Shown: positions 24,783 through 34,328 of the stretch, piece by piece
Layout of the letters: each line of letters opens with the position of its first letter
Position numbering within the stretch: position 1 is the first letter of the stretch
NCBI RefSeq assembly: GCF_001720585.1
Contig: NZ_MABH01000138.1
Coordinates: forward strand, 1 to 40,252
DNA length: 40,252 nt
Reading direction: 5' to 3'
From: Cereibacter johrii
GTDB taxonomy: Bacteria; Pseudomonadota; Alphaproteobacteria; Rhodobacterales; Rhodobacteraceae
Program-made: the position numbers and the translations under genes
Notes under the pieces: model-generated
Databases searched by the model: none
What the model was told of the DNA's origin: nothing
The model's input: the letters and a program-made list of their open reading frames with translations, nothing else

Positions 24783-24830
24783 TCACCATGTCGAAATCGC
24801 GGTTGCGACCGTCGATCTCGACTGCGCCGC

Positions 24831-24859
24831 TCTCTACGCAACCGGCTGCGGGGGGTCAA
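24831..24859 (-). promoter_or_regulatory. Sigma-70-like promoter of tRNA-Lys
   Basis: On the minus strand: -35 TTGACC (24859-24854), 17 bases, -10 TAGAGA (24836-24831). Start near 24824, about 40 nt before the mature tRNA 5' end. Confidence 0.7.
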
Positions 24860-24925
24860 GGGCCAAATGCGCAGAAAGATCGCCTGCTCTGGCAAAAAGA
24901 TCCTGACGGGCGTATAGGGTGCGCC

Positions 24926-25765
24926 ATGATGGACATGGGCGCTTCCTCCGGCCTCGGCTTCATGAAGATGCATGGGGCGGGCAACGATTTCGTGGTGATC
25001 GACTCGCGCGGACGCGGCGGGGCGCTGGTGACGGCCGGCCTCGCGCGGGGGCTGGGCGACCGGCACCGCGGCGTGGGGTTCGACCAGCTTGCCGAGATCC
25101 GCGATCAGGAGGGGGCGGATTGCGCGCTCGACTTCTGGAATTCGGACGGCTCGCGCTCGGGCGCCTGCGGCAACGCCACGCGCTGCGTGAGCGATTACCT
25201 GATGCGGGATCTGGGCCGGGACGAGGTGACGCTCGTCACCGCGCGCGGCCGCCTGCACGCGCGTCGGCGCGAGGACGGGCTCGTGGCGGTGAACATGGGG
25301 GCGCCGCAGCTCCTGTGGTCCGAGATCCCGCTCGCCCGCGCGATGGAGACGGACAGCCTGCCGCTCGAGGGCGGGCCCTCGGCGGTGGGCATGGGCAACC
25401 CGCATTGCGTCTTCTTCGTGGATGACGCCGAGGCGGTCGATCTGGCGGGGCGGGGGGCCTCGGTCGAGACCGATCCGCTGTTTCCCGAGCGCACCAATGT
25501 GGAATTCGCAAGCCTGATCGGCCCCGACCGGCTGCGGCTGCGCGTCTGGGAGCGGGGGGCGGGCATCACGCTCGCCTGCGGCTCGGGCGCCTGCGCCACG
25601 GCGGTGGCGGCGGCCCGGCGCGGCCTGACCGGGCGGCAGGTGCGGCTCGAGATGGACGGCGGCGTGCTGGAAGTGGACTGGCGCGACGAGGGCGTCTGGC
25701 TCTCGGGGCCGGTCGCGCGGGTGTTCGAGGGGCATCTCTCGCCCGAGATGATGGCGCTGGCATGA
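24926..25765 (+). CDS. dapF: Diaminopimelate epimerase
   Basis: A 279-aa enzyme converting LL- to meso-diaminopimelate for lysine and peptidoglycan. Two-cysteine racemase mechanism: C81 in [10 protein letters not shown] and C218 in [10 protein letters not shown] are the acid/base pair. [13 protein letters not shown] is the typical N-terminus. The ATG at 24926 (or 24929) is chosen because upstream sequence overlaps the tRNA promoter; TATAGG at 24913-24918 lies so close that the mRNA may be almost leaderless. Its stop overlaps mtaB (ATGA). First gene of a six-gene plus-strand run. Confidence 0.96.
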   Translation: MMDMGASSGLGFMKMHGAGNDFVVIDSRGRGGALVTAGLARGLGDRHRGVGFDQLAEIRDQEGADCALDFWNSDGSRSGACGNATRCVSDYLMRDLGRDEVTLVTARGRLHARRREDGLVAVNMGAPQLLWSEIPLARAMETDSLPLEGGPSAVGMGNPHCVFFVDDAEAVDLAGRGASVETDPLFPERTNVEFASLIGPDRLRLRVWERGAGITLACGSGACATAVAAARRGLTGRQVRLEMDGGVLEVDWRDEGVWLSGPVARVFEGHLSPEMMALA

Positions 25766-27039
25766 GCGCGCCGATCTTCTCCACCCTCGGCTGCCGGCTC
25801 AATGCCTACGAGACCGAGGCCATGAAGGAGCTCGCCACCGCGGCGGGCGTCGACAATGCCGTCGTGGTCAACACCTGCGCGGTCACGGCCGAGGCGGTGC
25901 GCAAGGCCAAGCAGGAGATCCGGCGCCTGCGCCGCGAGAATCCTGAAGCCACGATCATCGTCACCGGCTGCGCGGCCCAGACCGAGCCCGCGACCTTCTC
26001 GGCCATGCCCGAGGTCGACCGGGTGATCGGCAATACCGAGAAGATGCAGCCCGCCACCTGGGCCGCGATGGCGCCCGACCTGATCGGCGAGACCGAGCGG
26101 GTGCAGGTGGACGACATCCTGTCGGTGCGCGAGACCGCGGGCCACCTGATCGACGGCTTCGGCCGCCACCGCGCCTATGTGCAGGTGCAGAACGGCTGCG
26201 ATCACCGCTGCACCTTCTGCATCATCCCCTACGGGCGCGGCAATTCGCGCTCGGTTCCGGCGGGCGTGGTGGTGGAGCAGATCCGGCGGCTCGTGGACCG
26301 CGGTTTTGCCGAGGTGGTGCTGACGGGCGTGGACCTCACCTCCTGGGGCGCGGATCTTCCGGCCGCCCCGCGCCTCGGCGATCTGGTGATGCGGATCCTG
26401 CGGCTGGTGCCGGATCTCGCGCGGCTCAGGATCTCCTCGATCGATTCGATCGAGGCGGACGAGGCGCTGATGGGGGCCATCGCCACCGAACCGCGGCTGA
26501 TGCCGCATCTGCATCTCAGCCTCCAGCATGGCGACGACCTGATCCTGAAGCGGATGAAGCGCCGCCACCTGCGCGACGATGCGATCCGCTTCTGCGAGGA
26601 GGCGCGGCGGCTGCGGCCCGACATCGTGTTCGGGGCCGACATCATCGCGGGCTTCCCGACCGAGACCGAGGCGGCCTTCGCCAATTCGCTGAAGCTGGTC
26701 GAGGAGTGCGGGCTCACCTTCCTGCATGTCTTCCCCTTCTCGCCGCGCCAGGGCACGCCCGCCGCGCGGATGCCGCAGCTGGCCGGACCCACGATCCGCG
26801 AGCGGGCGGCGCAGCTGCGCACCTTGGGCGAGGCGCGGCTTCTGGCCCATCTCGAGGGCGAGCGCGGCCGGACGCACCGGGTGCTGATGGAGGGCCCGCG
26901 CATGGGCCGCACCGAGCAGTTCACCGAAGTGGCTTTCGCCGCCGACCAGCCCGAGGGGCGGATCCTTTCCGCCACCGTGACGGGTCATGCGGAGGGGCGC
27001 CTGACCGCCACGGTTGCCGAGGCCGGGCTCGCGGCGTAA
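25762..27039 (+). CDS. mtaB: tRNA (t6A37) methylthiotransferase
   Basis: A 425-aa radical-SAM enzyme that adds a methylthio group to t6A37 of tRNAs reading ANN codons. The N-terminal UPF0004 domain has C11 (LGCRLN), C39 (NTCAV) and C70 (TGCAAQ) for the second Fe-S cluster. The radical-SAM cluster is C146/C150/C153 in [13 protein letters not shown]-like C-terminus follows. The LGCRLN start and the length fit MtaB rather than MiaB or RimO. Overlaps dapF by ATGA. Note that a substrate-class tRNA (Lys-UUU) is encoded just upstream on the other strand. Confidence 0.93.
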   Translation: MSAPIFSTLGCRLNAYETEAMKELATAAGVDNAVVVNTCAVTAEAVRKAKQEIRRLRRENPEATIIVTGCAAQTEPATFSAMPEVDRVIGNTEKMQPATWAAMAPDLIGETERVQVDDILSVRETAGHLIDGFGRHRAYVQVQNGCDHRCTFCIIPYGRGNSRSVPAGVVVEQIRRLVDRGFAEVVLTGVDLTSWGADLPAAPRLGDLVMRILRLVPDLARLRISSIDSIEADEALMGAIATEPRLMPHLHLSLQHGDDLILKRMKRRHLRDDAIRFCEEARRLRPDIVFGADIIAGFPTETEAAFANSLKLVEECGLTFLHVFPFSPRQGTPAARMPQLAGPTIRERAAQLRTLGEARLLAHLEGERGRTHRVLMEGPRMGRTEQFTEVAFAADQPEGRILSATVTGHAEGRLTATVAEAGLAA

Positions 27040-27069
27040 AACCCGGCCATTCCATCGAAAGGCCCTTCC

Positions 27070-28589
27070 ATGACCGCACCGAAACCCGTCGTCCTCTGCA
27101 TCCTCGACGGCTGGGGGCTCCGTGCCGAGCGCGAGGCGAATGCCGTGGCGCTGGCCCATACCCCGACCTTCGACCGGCTGATGGCGACCTGCCCGAACGC
27201 GACCCTTGTCACCCACGGCCCGGACGTGGGTCTGCCGCGGGGGCAGATGGGCAATTCGGAGGTCGGCCACACCAACATCGGCGCGGGCCGGGTGGTGGCG
27301 ATGGACCTCGGCGCCATCGACCTTGCCATCGAGGAGGGCTCGTTCCCGCAGAACCCGGCGCTGCGCGACTTCATCGCGCAGGTGAAGGCGAAGGGCGGCA
27401 CGGCGCATCTGATGGGCGTCGTCTCGGACGGGGGCGTGCACGGGCATATCCAGCATCTCATCAGCGCGGTCGAGGTGCTGGCGGGCGAGGGCATCCCGGT
27501 CGTGATCCATGCGATCACCGACGGGCGCGACGTGGCCCCCACCTCGGCGGGCGAGTTCGTGGGCCAGCTCTTGCGGGTGCTGCCCGAAGGCGCGCGAATC
27601 GGCACGGTGATCGGCCGCTACTGGGCCATGGACCGCGACAAGCGGTGGGATCGGGTGAAGCGCGCCTCCGATGCGATGCTCCATGCCGCGGGCGAGCGTG
27701 CGCCCGACGCCGAGGCCGCGGTGGCGGCGGCGCTGGCGCGGGGCGAGACCGACGAATTCATCGCGCCCACCGTCGTGGGCGACTATGCGGGCGCCCGCGA
27801 CGGCGACGGCTTCTTCTGCCTCAACTTCCGCGCCGACCGGGCGCGCGAGATCCTCGCGGGGCTCGGCCAGCCGGGCTTCGAGGCCTATGACACGGGCGCG
27901 CGGCCGGACTGGTCGGCCTTCCTCGGGATGGTCGACTATTCCAAGGAGCACGACCGCTTCATGACCGCGGCCTATCCCAAGCCCGTGATCCGCAACACGC
28001 TGGGCGAATGGGTGGCGAGCCATGGGCTGCGGCAGTTCCGCATCGCGGAAACCGAGAAATATCCCCATGTCACCTTCTTCCTGAACGGCGGCCGCGAGGC
28101 GCCGGAGACGGGCGAAGACCGCTACATGGCCAGTTCGCCCAAGGTCGCGACCTACGACCTGCAACCCGAGATGTCGGCCCCCGACGTGAGCGACCATCTC
28201 GTCGAGGCCATCGGCGCGGGCTACGACCTGATCGTGGTGAACTATGCCAACCCCGACATGGTGGGCCACACGGGCGATCTGAAGGCCGCCATGGCGGCCG
28301 TCGAGGAGGTGGACCGCGGGCTCGGCCGGGCGGTCGAGGCGGTGACGTCCGCGGGCGGGGCCATGATCGTGACCGCCGACCACGGCAATTGCGAGACGAT
28401 GGTCGATCCCGAGACCGGCGGGCCCCCACGGCGCACACGACGAACCCGGTGCCGGTGATCCTCGTGAACGGGCCTGCGGGCGCGCGGCTTCATGCCGGAA
28501 GGCTCGCCGATCTCGCGCCGACGCTCCTCCAGCTCATGCAGCTGCCCCAGCCCGAGGAGATGACCGGGCGGAGCCTGATCGACGGATGA
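27070..28589 (+). pseudogene. gpmI: 2,3-bisphosphoglycerate-independent phosphoglycerate mutase, frameshifted
   Basis: Glycolytic 3-PG/2-PG mutase using two Mn ions. D13 (CILDGWG) and S63 (GNSEVGHTN, phosphoserine) start the site, and DHGN (D437, H438) follows. In the first frame translation ends at 28458 as a 462-aa protein with a wrong tail (RRTRRTRCR). The true C-terminus ([12 protein letters not shown] ... GRSLIDG) continues in the next frame to 28589. One base is missing around the CCCCC run at 28423-28427. Restored, the protein would be 506 aa, the normal length, and its stop overlaps the envC start (ATGA). The lost part contains the TAHT histidine, a metal ligand, so the read product should be inactive. 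It is either a sequencing error or a real mutation. Confidence 0.9.
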
Positions 28590-29698
28590 TCCGCGCGCTC
28601 GTCCTTGCGCTGGGCCTTCTCGCCACGCCGGCTGCGGCCGTGACCGTGGCGCAGGAGGCGGCGCAGGCGGCGCGCGACCTGCAGGCGGCGGTGACGGCGC
28701 TGCAAGAGGCCAAGGGCGCGCGCGACCGGGTCTCGGCGCTGACCACCACGATCCGCGCCTACGAGCGCGGGCTCGCCGCGCTGCGCGAGAACCTGCGGCA
28801 GGCGGCGATCCGCGAGTCGGTGCTCGAGATGCTGCTCGAGGCCAAGCGGGATGAGATCGCGCAGCTTCTGGGCGTGCTCGCGCGGATGGATGCGCGGCCG
28901 GGGCCGCTCCTTCTGATGCATCCTGCGGGGCCGCTCGGCACGGCGCGGTCGGGGATGATCCTGTCGGATGTGACGCCCGCGCTTCTGGCGCAGGCCGAGT
29001 CGCTCCGCCAGCAGGTGAGCGAGGTGCGCGACCTGCGCGAGTTGCAGACCGCGGCCGGTAAGACGCTCGCCGAAGGGCTGGCCGCGGCGCAGGAGGCCCG
29101 GACGGCGCTGAGCCAGGCCATCGGCGACCGGGTGGACCTGCCCACGCGCTTCACCGACGATCCGGCGGTGCTGAAGGGGCTTTTGGAAAGCGCCGACACG
29201 CTCGACGCCTTCGCGGGCGGGCTGGCCACCGGCGATCCCGACGCCGCGGCGCGCGATTTCGAGGCGGCGCGCGGGCGGCTGCCGCTGCCGGTGCTGGGCA
29301 CGATCCTCCGGCGGGCCAACGAAGCGGATGCGGCGGGCGTGCGCCGGCCGGGCATCCTGATCGCGGCCCGGCCGCAGGCGCTGGTGACCGCGCCCTGGCC
29401 CGCCACGATCCGCTACCGCGGGCCGCTTCTCGACTACGGAAATGTGATGATCCTCGAGCCCGGCGCCGGCTATCTGCTGGTGTTGGCAGGTCTGGGCACC
29501 GTCTATGGTGAGACGGGAGAGGTGGTCGCCGCCGGCGCACCGCTCGGGCTGATGGGGGGCGAGCCGCGCCCTGCCGGTCCTGCGGCCGCAGGCGGAGAGG
29601 GCGCTGGCGCTCGGGATACGGAAACGCTTTACTTGGAATTGAGGCAAGGAGCCGAGCCGGTCGATCCGGCGGACTGGTTCGAGGCAAACGGGGAATAG
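28586..29698 (+). CDS. EnvC-like murein hydrolase activator
   Basis: A 370-aa exported protein: signal peptide [18 protein letters not shown], a long coiled coil (about 20-230, heptad-rich with Ala/Leu/Arg), and a C-terminal LytM/M23-like domain (about 250-360). The metal-binding HxGxD and HxH residues of active LytM are not visible: the matching stretch reads [14 protein letters not shown] and the end YLELRQG. The domain is therefore degenerate, as in EnvC, which activates amidases rather than cutting peptidoglycan. It is placed between gpmI and ctpA, the usual order in alphaproteobacteria. Its ATG overlaps the frame-restored gpmI stop. Confidence 0.85.
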   Translation: MIRALVLALGLLATPAAAVTVAQEAAQAARDLQAAVTALQEAKGARDRVSALTTTIRAYERGLAALRENLRQAAIRESVLEMLLEAKRDEIAQLLGVLARMDARPGPLLLMHPAGPLGTARSGMILSDVTPALLAQAESLRQQVSEVRDLRELQTAAGKTLAEGLAAAQEARTALSQAIGDRVDLPTRFTDDPAVLKGLLESADTLDAFAGGLATGDPDAAARDFEAARGRLPLPVLGTILRRANEADAAGVRRPGILIAARPQALVTAPWPATIRYRGPLLDYGNVMILEPGAGYLLVLAGLGTVYGETGEVVAAGAPLGLMGGEPRPAGPAAAGGEGAGARDTETLYLELRQGAEPVDPADWFEANGE

Positions 29699-29705
29699 GA
29701 CCGCC

Positions 29706-31052
29706 ATGAGGAAATACATGATGGCCGCGCTGGGCGGCACGGTGGCCGGCGTCCTGCTGGCGACCCAGGTGGCGGGGCCCCTCATCGCGCAGGAACAGCA
29801 GCGGTCGAAGTCGGTCTACGAGCAGCTCGACCTGTTCGGCGACATCTTCGAGCGCATCCGCGCGCAATATGTCGAGGAAGTCGAGACCGACAAGCTGATC
29901 GAGGCCGCGATCAACGGGATGCTGACCTCGCTCGATCCGCATTCGAGCTATCTGCCGCCCGACGATTTCGACGACATGCAGGTGCAGACCCGCGGCGAGT
30001 TCGGCGGCCTCGGCATCGAGGTCACGCAGGAGGAAGGCTTCGTCAAGGTCGTCTCGCCGATGGACGGCACGCCCGCGGATGCGGCCGGCATCCAGTCCGG
30101 CGACTTCATCACCCATGTGAACGGCGAATCCGTGCTGGGCCTCACGCTCGATCAGGCGGTGGACATGATGCGCGGGCCGGTCGGCTCCGAGATCCTCATC
30201 ACGGTGGTGCGCGAAGGCACCCCCGAGCCCTTCGACGTCTCGATCGTCCGCGACACGATCAAGCTGGTGGCCGCCCGCAGCCGCGTGGTGGGCAACACGG
30301 TCGTCGTGCGGCTGACCACCTTCAACGACCAGACCTTCTCGGGCCTGAAGGAGGGTCTCGAGAAGGAGATCAAGGCGCTCGGCGGCGAGGACAAGATCAA
30401 CGGCGTGGTGCTCGACCTGCGCAACAACCCCGGTGGGCTCCTGACCCAGGCGATCCAGGTGTCCGACGCCTTCCTCGACAAGGGCGAGATCGTCTCGACC
30501 CGCGGCCGCGCCGCGGGCGACGGCGAGCGGTTCAACGCGACCCCGGGCGATCTGATCGACGGCAAGCCCATGGTCGTGCTCATCAACGGCGGATCGGCCT
30601 CGGCCTCGGAGATCGTGGCGGGCGCGCTGCAGGACCATCGCCGCGCCATCGTCGTGGGCACCAAGAGCTTCGGCAAGGGATCGGTCCAGACCGTGATCCC
30701 GCTGCGGGGCGAGGGGGCCATGCGGCTGACCACGGCGCGCTACTACACCCCCTCGGGCCGGTCGATCCAGGCGCTCGGCGTGGCGCCCGACATCGTGGTG
30801 AACCAGCCGCCCGTGAAGCCCGCCGTCCCCGAGGAGGAGGAGAGCCCCGCGGCGAGCGCCGCCCGCAACCGGTCTGAGGCCGACCTGCGCGGCGTCCTGT
30901 CGAACGATTCGATGACCGAGGACGAGAAGAAGCAGCTCGAGGCCGATCGCGCCCGGGCGGAGGATTCCGCGAAGCTGCGCGACGAGGATTACCAGCTCGC
31001 CTATGCGGTGGACATCCTCAAGGGCCTCTCGGCCATCGAAGTGAAGCCCTGA
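29706..31052 (+). CDS. ctpA: Carboxy-terminal processing protease (S41)
   Basis: A 448-aa periplasmic protease with an N-terminal hydrophobic segment ([19 protein letters not shown]), a PDZ domain (about 95-180, starting [15 protein letters not shown]), and the S41 core. The catalytic dyad is S299 in GGSASASEI and K324 in SFGKGSVQT, 25 residues apart as in E. coli Prc. It trims C-termini of envelope proteins. The tail after 360 is Glu/Ala-rich and probably flexible. It lies 7 bases after envC and 7 before rppH; the link to EnvC suggests a role in cell-wall turnover (inference). Confidence 0.94.
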   Translation: MRKYMMAALGGTVAGVLLATQVAGPLIAQEQQRSKSVYEQLDLFGDIFERIRAQYVEEVETDKLIEAAINGMLTSLDPHSSYLPPDDFDDMQVQTRGEFGGLGIEVTQEEGFVKVVSPMDGTPADAAGIQSGDFITHVNGESVLGLTLDQAVDMMRGPVGSEILITVVREGTPEPFDVSIVRDTIKLVAARSRVVGNTVVVRLTTFNDQTFSGLKEGLEKEIKALGGEDKINGVVLDLRNNPGGLLTQAIQVSDAFLDKGEIVSTRGRAAGDGERFNATPGDLIDGKPMVVLINGGSASASEIVAGALQDHRRAIVVGTKSFGKGSVQTVIPLRGEGAMRLTTARYYTPSGRSIQALGVAPDIVVNQPPVKPAVPEEEESPAASAARNRSEADLRGVLSNDSMTEDEKKQLEADRARAEDSAKLRDEDYQLAYAVDILKGLSAIEVKP

Positions 31053-31059
31053 GGCGGCC

Positions 31060-31548
31060 ATGGAGCGCGCGATCGATCCCGAGACGCTGCCCTACCGCCC
31101 CTGCGTGGGCATCGTGCTCATCAACCGCGAGGGGCTGATCTTCGCCGGGCAGCGGATCGACAGTCCGGTGCCCGCCTGGCAGATGCCGCAGGGCGGCATC
31201 GACGAGGGCGAGAAGCCGCGCGAGGCCGCGCTGCGCGAGCTCCGGGAAGAGACCGGCATCCCGGCCGAGCGGGTGGAGTTCGTGGCCAAGGCCCCGGACT
31301 GGGTGACCTACGACCTGCCGCCCGAGCTTCTGGGCAAGGTCTGGGGGGGCAAATATCGCGGCCAGCGGCAGAAATGGTTCCTCTACCGCTATCTCGGGAC
31401 CGACGAAGAAGTGGGGATCGGCACGGATCACGCCGAATTCTCCTGCTGGCGCTGGATCGGGGCCGAGGAAATGGTCGCGGCGATCGTGCCCTTCAAGCGC
31501 GCGGTCTATGAAGAGGTGGTGGCGGTCTTCCGGCCGCATCTCGCCTGA
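31060..31548 (+). CDS. rppH: RNA pyrophosphohydrolase
   Basis: A 162-aa Nudix hydrolase that removes pyrophosphate from mRNA 5' ends and so starts decay. The Nudix box runs from G45 to I67 ([20 protein letters not shown]...), with the REXXEE glutamates at 60, 63 and 64. The N-terminus [14 protein letters not shown] and the WQMPQGG entry are typical for RppH rather than other Nudix proteins. Length is normal (155-175). It is the last gene of the run; a G/C hairpin with TTC loop follows. Confidence 0.95.
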   Translation: MERAIDPETLPYRPCVGIVLINREGLIFAGQRIDSPVPAWQMPQGGIDEGEKPREAALRELREETGIPAERVEFVAKAPDWVTYDLPPELLGKVWGGKYRGQRQKWFLYRYLGTDEEVGIGTDHAEFSCWRWIGAEEMVAAIVPFKRAVYEEVVAVFRPHLA

Positions 31549-31561
31549 TTGCCGGAGAAGA

Positions 31562-31578
31562 GGGGGGCTTCGCCCCCC
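31562..31578 (+). terminator. Hairpin after rppH
   Basis: GGGGGGC-TTC-GCCCCCC, 7-bp stem, 13 bases after the stop. It is followed by GC-rich sequence and the second copy of the 26-bp dispersed repeat. Confidence 0.6.
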
Positions 31579-31613
31579 CGCCGCCCCTCCCTGCGGGCGG
31601 GGCGACTCCCCCG

Positions 31614-31639
31614 CGGGATATTTGGGCAGAGTGAAAGCG
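31614..31639 (+). repeat. 26-bp dispersed repeat, copy 2
   Basis: Identical over 26 bases to 15529-15554, in the same position relative to its neighbours: behind a hairpin, after a plus-strand gene, facing a convergent minus-strand gene. Confidence 0.75.
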
Positions 31640-31652
31640 CGGTCGGCCGCTC

Positions 31653-31707
31653 TCGCGTCGGCGGGATGAGCGAGCCGCGGATCGGCGCGCGGGCGGCGGG
31701 GTCTTCG
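31653..31707 (-). repeat. Degenerate copy of the folC 3' end
   Basis: These bases align with 31738-31793 inside folC over about 55 positions with roughly seven mismatches and one indel; the core GAGCGAGCCGC ... GGGGTCTTCG is clear. On the minus strand folC reads EDPTARVLICGSLYLAG and the copy would read EDPAARAPIRGSLIP. It lies 11 bases beyond the folC stop, so it is probably the relic of a short tandem duplication. Confidence 0.65.
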
Positions 31708-31717
31708 TGAAGCGCGA

Positions 31718-32992
31718 TCAGCCGTTTTCGCGCAGGATCGCGCCGGCGAGATAGAGCGAGCCGCAGATCAGCACGCGGGCGGTGGGGTCTTCGGCGGCGA
31801 TGGCGGCGAGGGCGCCCGCGACCGAGGGCGCGGTCAGGGCCGCCATTCCTGCGGCGCGGGCGGCGGTGGCGGTGGCCTCGGCGGGGAGCGTGTTGGCCTC
31901 GCCCGGGATCGAGACTGCATGGAGGCGCGTCACATGGGGGGCGAGCGGGCGCATGTAGCCCGCCACGTCCTTGGTGTTCAGCATCCCGCAGATGAGATGG
32001 GTGGGCCGCGGCGCCATCCGTGCCAGTGTCGCCGCCACCGCGGCGCCGCCCGCGGGGTTGTGGCCGCCGTCGAGCCAGAGCTCGATGCCCGGCGCGCTCT
32101 GCGCGAGCGGCCCTCGACGCAGGCGCTGCATCCGGGCGGGCCAGTCGGCGCGGGTGAGGGCCGCCTCGCAGGCGGCCTCGGGCGCGCCGAGATGGCGCAG
32201 CGCCATCAGGGCCGCGCCGGCATTCTGGATCTGGTGCGGCCCGGGCAGGGCCGGGAGCGGCAGATCGAGAAGGCCCGCCTCGTCCTGGAACACCGTCCGG
32301 CCGCGCTCTTCCCACACCTGCCATTGCTGGCCGTGGGCGAGGAGAGGCACGCCCAGACGGGCGGCGCGCGCCTCGATGACCTCGAGCGCCGCGGCCTCCT
32401 GCGGGCCCACCACGCAGGGCACGCGGCGCTTGAGGATACCCGCCTTCTCGGCCGCGATCTCGGGCAGGGTCTCGCCCAGATACTGCTGATGGTCGATCGA
32501 GACCGGGGTCACGATGGTGAGCCGCGGATCCCCGATCACATTCGTGGCATCGAGCCTGCCGCCGAGGCCCACCTCGAGGAGCGTGTAATCGGCGGGCGTG
32601 CGCGCGAAGGCGAGGAAGGCCGCGCAGGTGGTGATCTCGAAGAAGGTGATGGGTTCGGGGCCGTTCGCCGCGAGACATTCGTCGAGGAGGGCTGCCAGCG
32701 CGGGCTCGGAGATCAGGCTGCCCGCGAGCCGTATCCGCTCGTGGAAGCGGGCCAGATGGGGCGAGGTATAGGCATGCACCTTCAGCCCCTGCGCCTCGAG
32801 ACCGGCGCGGATCATGGCCTGGGTCGAGCCCTTGCCGTTGGTGCCCGCGATATGGATCACCGGCGGCAGCGACCGCTCGGGATGGCCGAGCGCCTGCAGC
32901 AGCCGGTGCACGCGGTCGAGCGTCAGGTCGATGATCTTCGGATGCAGCGACATCATCCGCTGCAGGATGAGGTCGGAGGCGGGCAGGCTCAC
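31718..32992 (-). CDS. folC: Folylpolyglutamate / dihydrofolate synthase
   Basis: A 424-aa Mur-ligase-family enzyme adding glutamate to folates (and, in many bacteria, to dihydropteroate). The P-loop is HIAGTNGKGSTQAM (about 46-59); LEVGLGGRLDATN and DGGHNPAG follow, the latter being the C-terminal folate-synthase motif. The start is a GTG overlapping the accD stop (GTGA); MMSLHPKIIDLTLDRV is conserved shortly after, and the GTG gives the usual length. accD-folC coupling is common in proteobacteria. A decayed copy of its 3' end lies just downstream. Confidence 0.94.
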   Translation of the reverse strand: MSLPASDLILQRMMSLHPKIIDLTLDRVHRLLQALGHPERSLPPVIHIAGTNGKGSTQAMIRAGLEAQGLKVHAYTSPHLARFHERIRLAGSLISEPALAALLDECLAANGPEPITFFEITTCAAFLAFARTPADYTLLEVGLGGRLDATNVIGDPRLTIVTPVSIDHQQYLGETLPEIAAEKAGILKRRVPCVVGPQEAAALEVIEARAARLGVPLLAHGQQWQVWEERGRTVFQDEAGLLDLPLPALPGPHQIQNAGAALMALRHLGAPEAACEAALTRADWPARMQRLRRGPLAQSAPGIELWLDGGHNPAGGAAVAATLARMAPRPTHLICGMLNTKDVAGYMRPLAPHVTRLHAVSIPGEANTLPAEATATAARAAGMAALTAPSVAGALAAIAAEDPTARVLICGSLYLAGAILRENG

Positions 32993-33942
32993 TCGGCGGC
33001 CTTGTCGTCGACCACCGCTTCGGGCGTGGGCGGCGGCGGCAGGTCGATCACCGGCTTCGGCTCGGGCGCAGGCAGATCGCCCTTGATCGCCGGCGGCTGG
33101 TTCATCAGCATCCGGATGATCGTGACCAGCTCCTCGCGCATCGCCTTGCGGTGGGTCACCCGGTCGAGCATCCCGTGGTCGAGCAGATATTCGGCGCGCT
33201 GGAAGCCCTCGGGCAGCTTCTCGCGGATCGTCTGTTCGATCACGCGGGGGCCGGCGAAGCAGATCAGCGCATTGGGCTCGGCGATCTGCACGTCGCCCAG
33301 CATCGCATAGGAGGCGGTGACGCCGCCCGTGGTCGGGTGGGTCAGGATGCAGATGTAGGGCAGGCCCGCCTCGCGCAGCATCTGCACGGCCACGGTCGTG
33401 CGCGGCATCTGCATGAGCGACAGGATCCCCTCCTGCATCCGCGCGCCGCCGGCGGCGGCGAACAGGATGAGCGGGCACTTGAGCTTCACCGCGCGCTCGG
33501 CGGCGGCGATGATGGCATTGCCCACATACATGCCCATGGAGCCCGCCATGAAGCTGAAGTCCTGGGCCGCGGCCACCACCTGCGTCCGGGCGATCTCGCC
33601 CTCGACGACCAGCATGGCTTCCTTCTCGCCGGTGGTCTTCTGCGCCGCCTTCATCCGGTCGGGGTAGCGCTTCTGGTCGCGGAACTGGAGCGGATCGGCG
33701 AGCGGCACCGGCACCTCGACCTCGGTGAAGATCCCGCCGTCGAAGAGCGCGGTGAACCGGTCCCGCGGGCTGATGTTCATGTGGTGGTCGCAGGTGGAGC
33801 AGACGTTCAGGTTCTCGGCCAGCTCGCGGTGGAAGAGCATCGTCCCGCACTCCGGGCACTTGGTCCAGAGGTTCTCCGGCACCTCGCGGCGCGAAAAGAG
33901 CGAGTTGATCTTCGGGCGGACGTAGTTGGAGATCCAGTTCAT
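32989..33942 (-). CDS. accD: Acetyl-CoA carboxylase carboxyltransferase subunit beta
   Basis: A 317-aa subunit that, with AccA, moves CO2 from biotin-BCCP to acetyl-CoA, the first step of fatty-acid synthesis. The zinc ribbon is C29-P-E-C32 and C48-S-T-C51. The crotonase-fold core follows with GARMQEGILSLMQM and HPTTGGVTASYA (oxyanion/glycine loops). The C-terminal 25 residues are Pro-rich and probably disordered. The ATG at 33942 gives the standard MNWISNYVRPKI start. Overlaps folC by GTGA. Confidence 0.97.
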   Translation of the reverse strand: MNWISNYVRPKINSLFSRREVPENLWTKCPECGTMLFHRELAENLNVCSTCDHHMNISPRDRFTALFDGGIFTEVEVPVPLADPLQFRDQKRYPDRMKAAQKTTGEKEAMLVVEGEIARTQVVAAAQDFSFMAGSMGMYVGNAIIAAAERAVKLKCPLILFAAAGGARMQEGILSLMQMPRTTVAVQMLREAGLPYICILTHPTTGGVTASYAMLGDVQIAEPNALICFAGPRVIEQTIREKLPEGFQRAEYLLDHGMLDRVTHRKAMREELVTIIRMLMNQPPAIKGDLPAPEPKPVIDLPPPPTPEAVVDDKAAE

Positions 33943-34256
33943 GCGGGCAAGCCTTCCGGTCGCGGCGATGCTGCCGAAATAGTCCGGGGGGGCGGGAAAT
34001 GCAATCGCGCGGGCTGCCCCTGTGACGCCCGCGCGCGGGGGAGGAGGGCCGCGGGCCCGGGCACGGCGCGGACCGCCTCGGGACAGGGTCCGGCGATCCG
34101 GGGGGTGGTATCCGGGCGAAGCCTCCGTGACGGTGTCGCGGATCCGGGGCCTGCGCGCGCCTGTCTGCGCCGAAAGCCGCCGGAGGGCCGGCAGGTCGCG
34201 CCTTGCCCGCTGCGGGAGCGGCCGCTATGCCCGTGCCCACCGATCGGAGACTTGCC
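33943..34256. other. Intergenic region upstream of accD
   Basis: 314 bases between the accD start (minus) and the possible 23-aa leader ORF (plus). It should hold promoters for both directions. Open frames exist only as GC artefacts; I see no gene, and no clear -35/-10 pair. Confidence 0.4.
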
Positions 34257-34328
34257 ATGAGACAGCCCTTCCTCGCGCCCCGTCCCCGCGTCCGAGAGTG
34301 CGGCGCCTGCTCGGGACGAGGCGCATGA
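34257..34328 (+). CDS. Possible 23-aa upstream ORF
   Basis: ATG at 34257 with CGGAGA 7 nt upstream; it encodes MRQPFLAPRPRVRECGACSG plus three residues and stops in an ATGA overlap with the next gene. It contains a CGAC pair and several Arg. It may be a leader that couples translation; no family recognised. Confidence 0.35.
   Translation: MRQPFLAPRPRVRECGACSGRGA

Noticed and set aside
28415-28430. Programmed frameshift at the CCCCC run in gpmI
   Set aside because: No typical slippery heptamer with stimulatory element and no family precedent; mutation or sequencing error is simpler.
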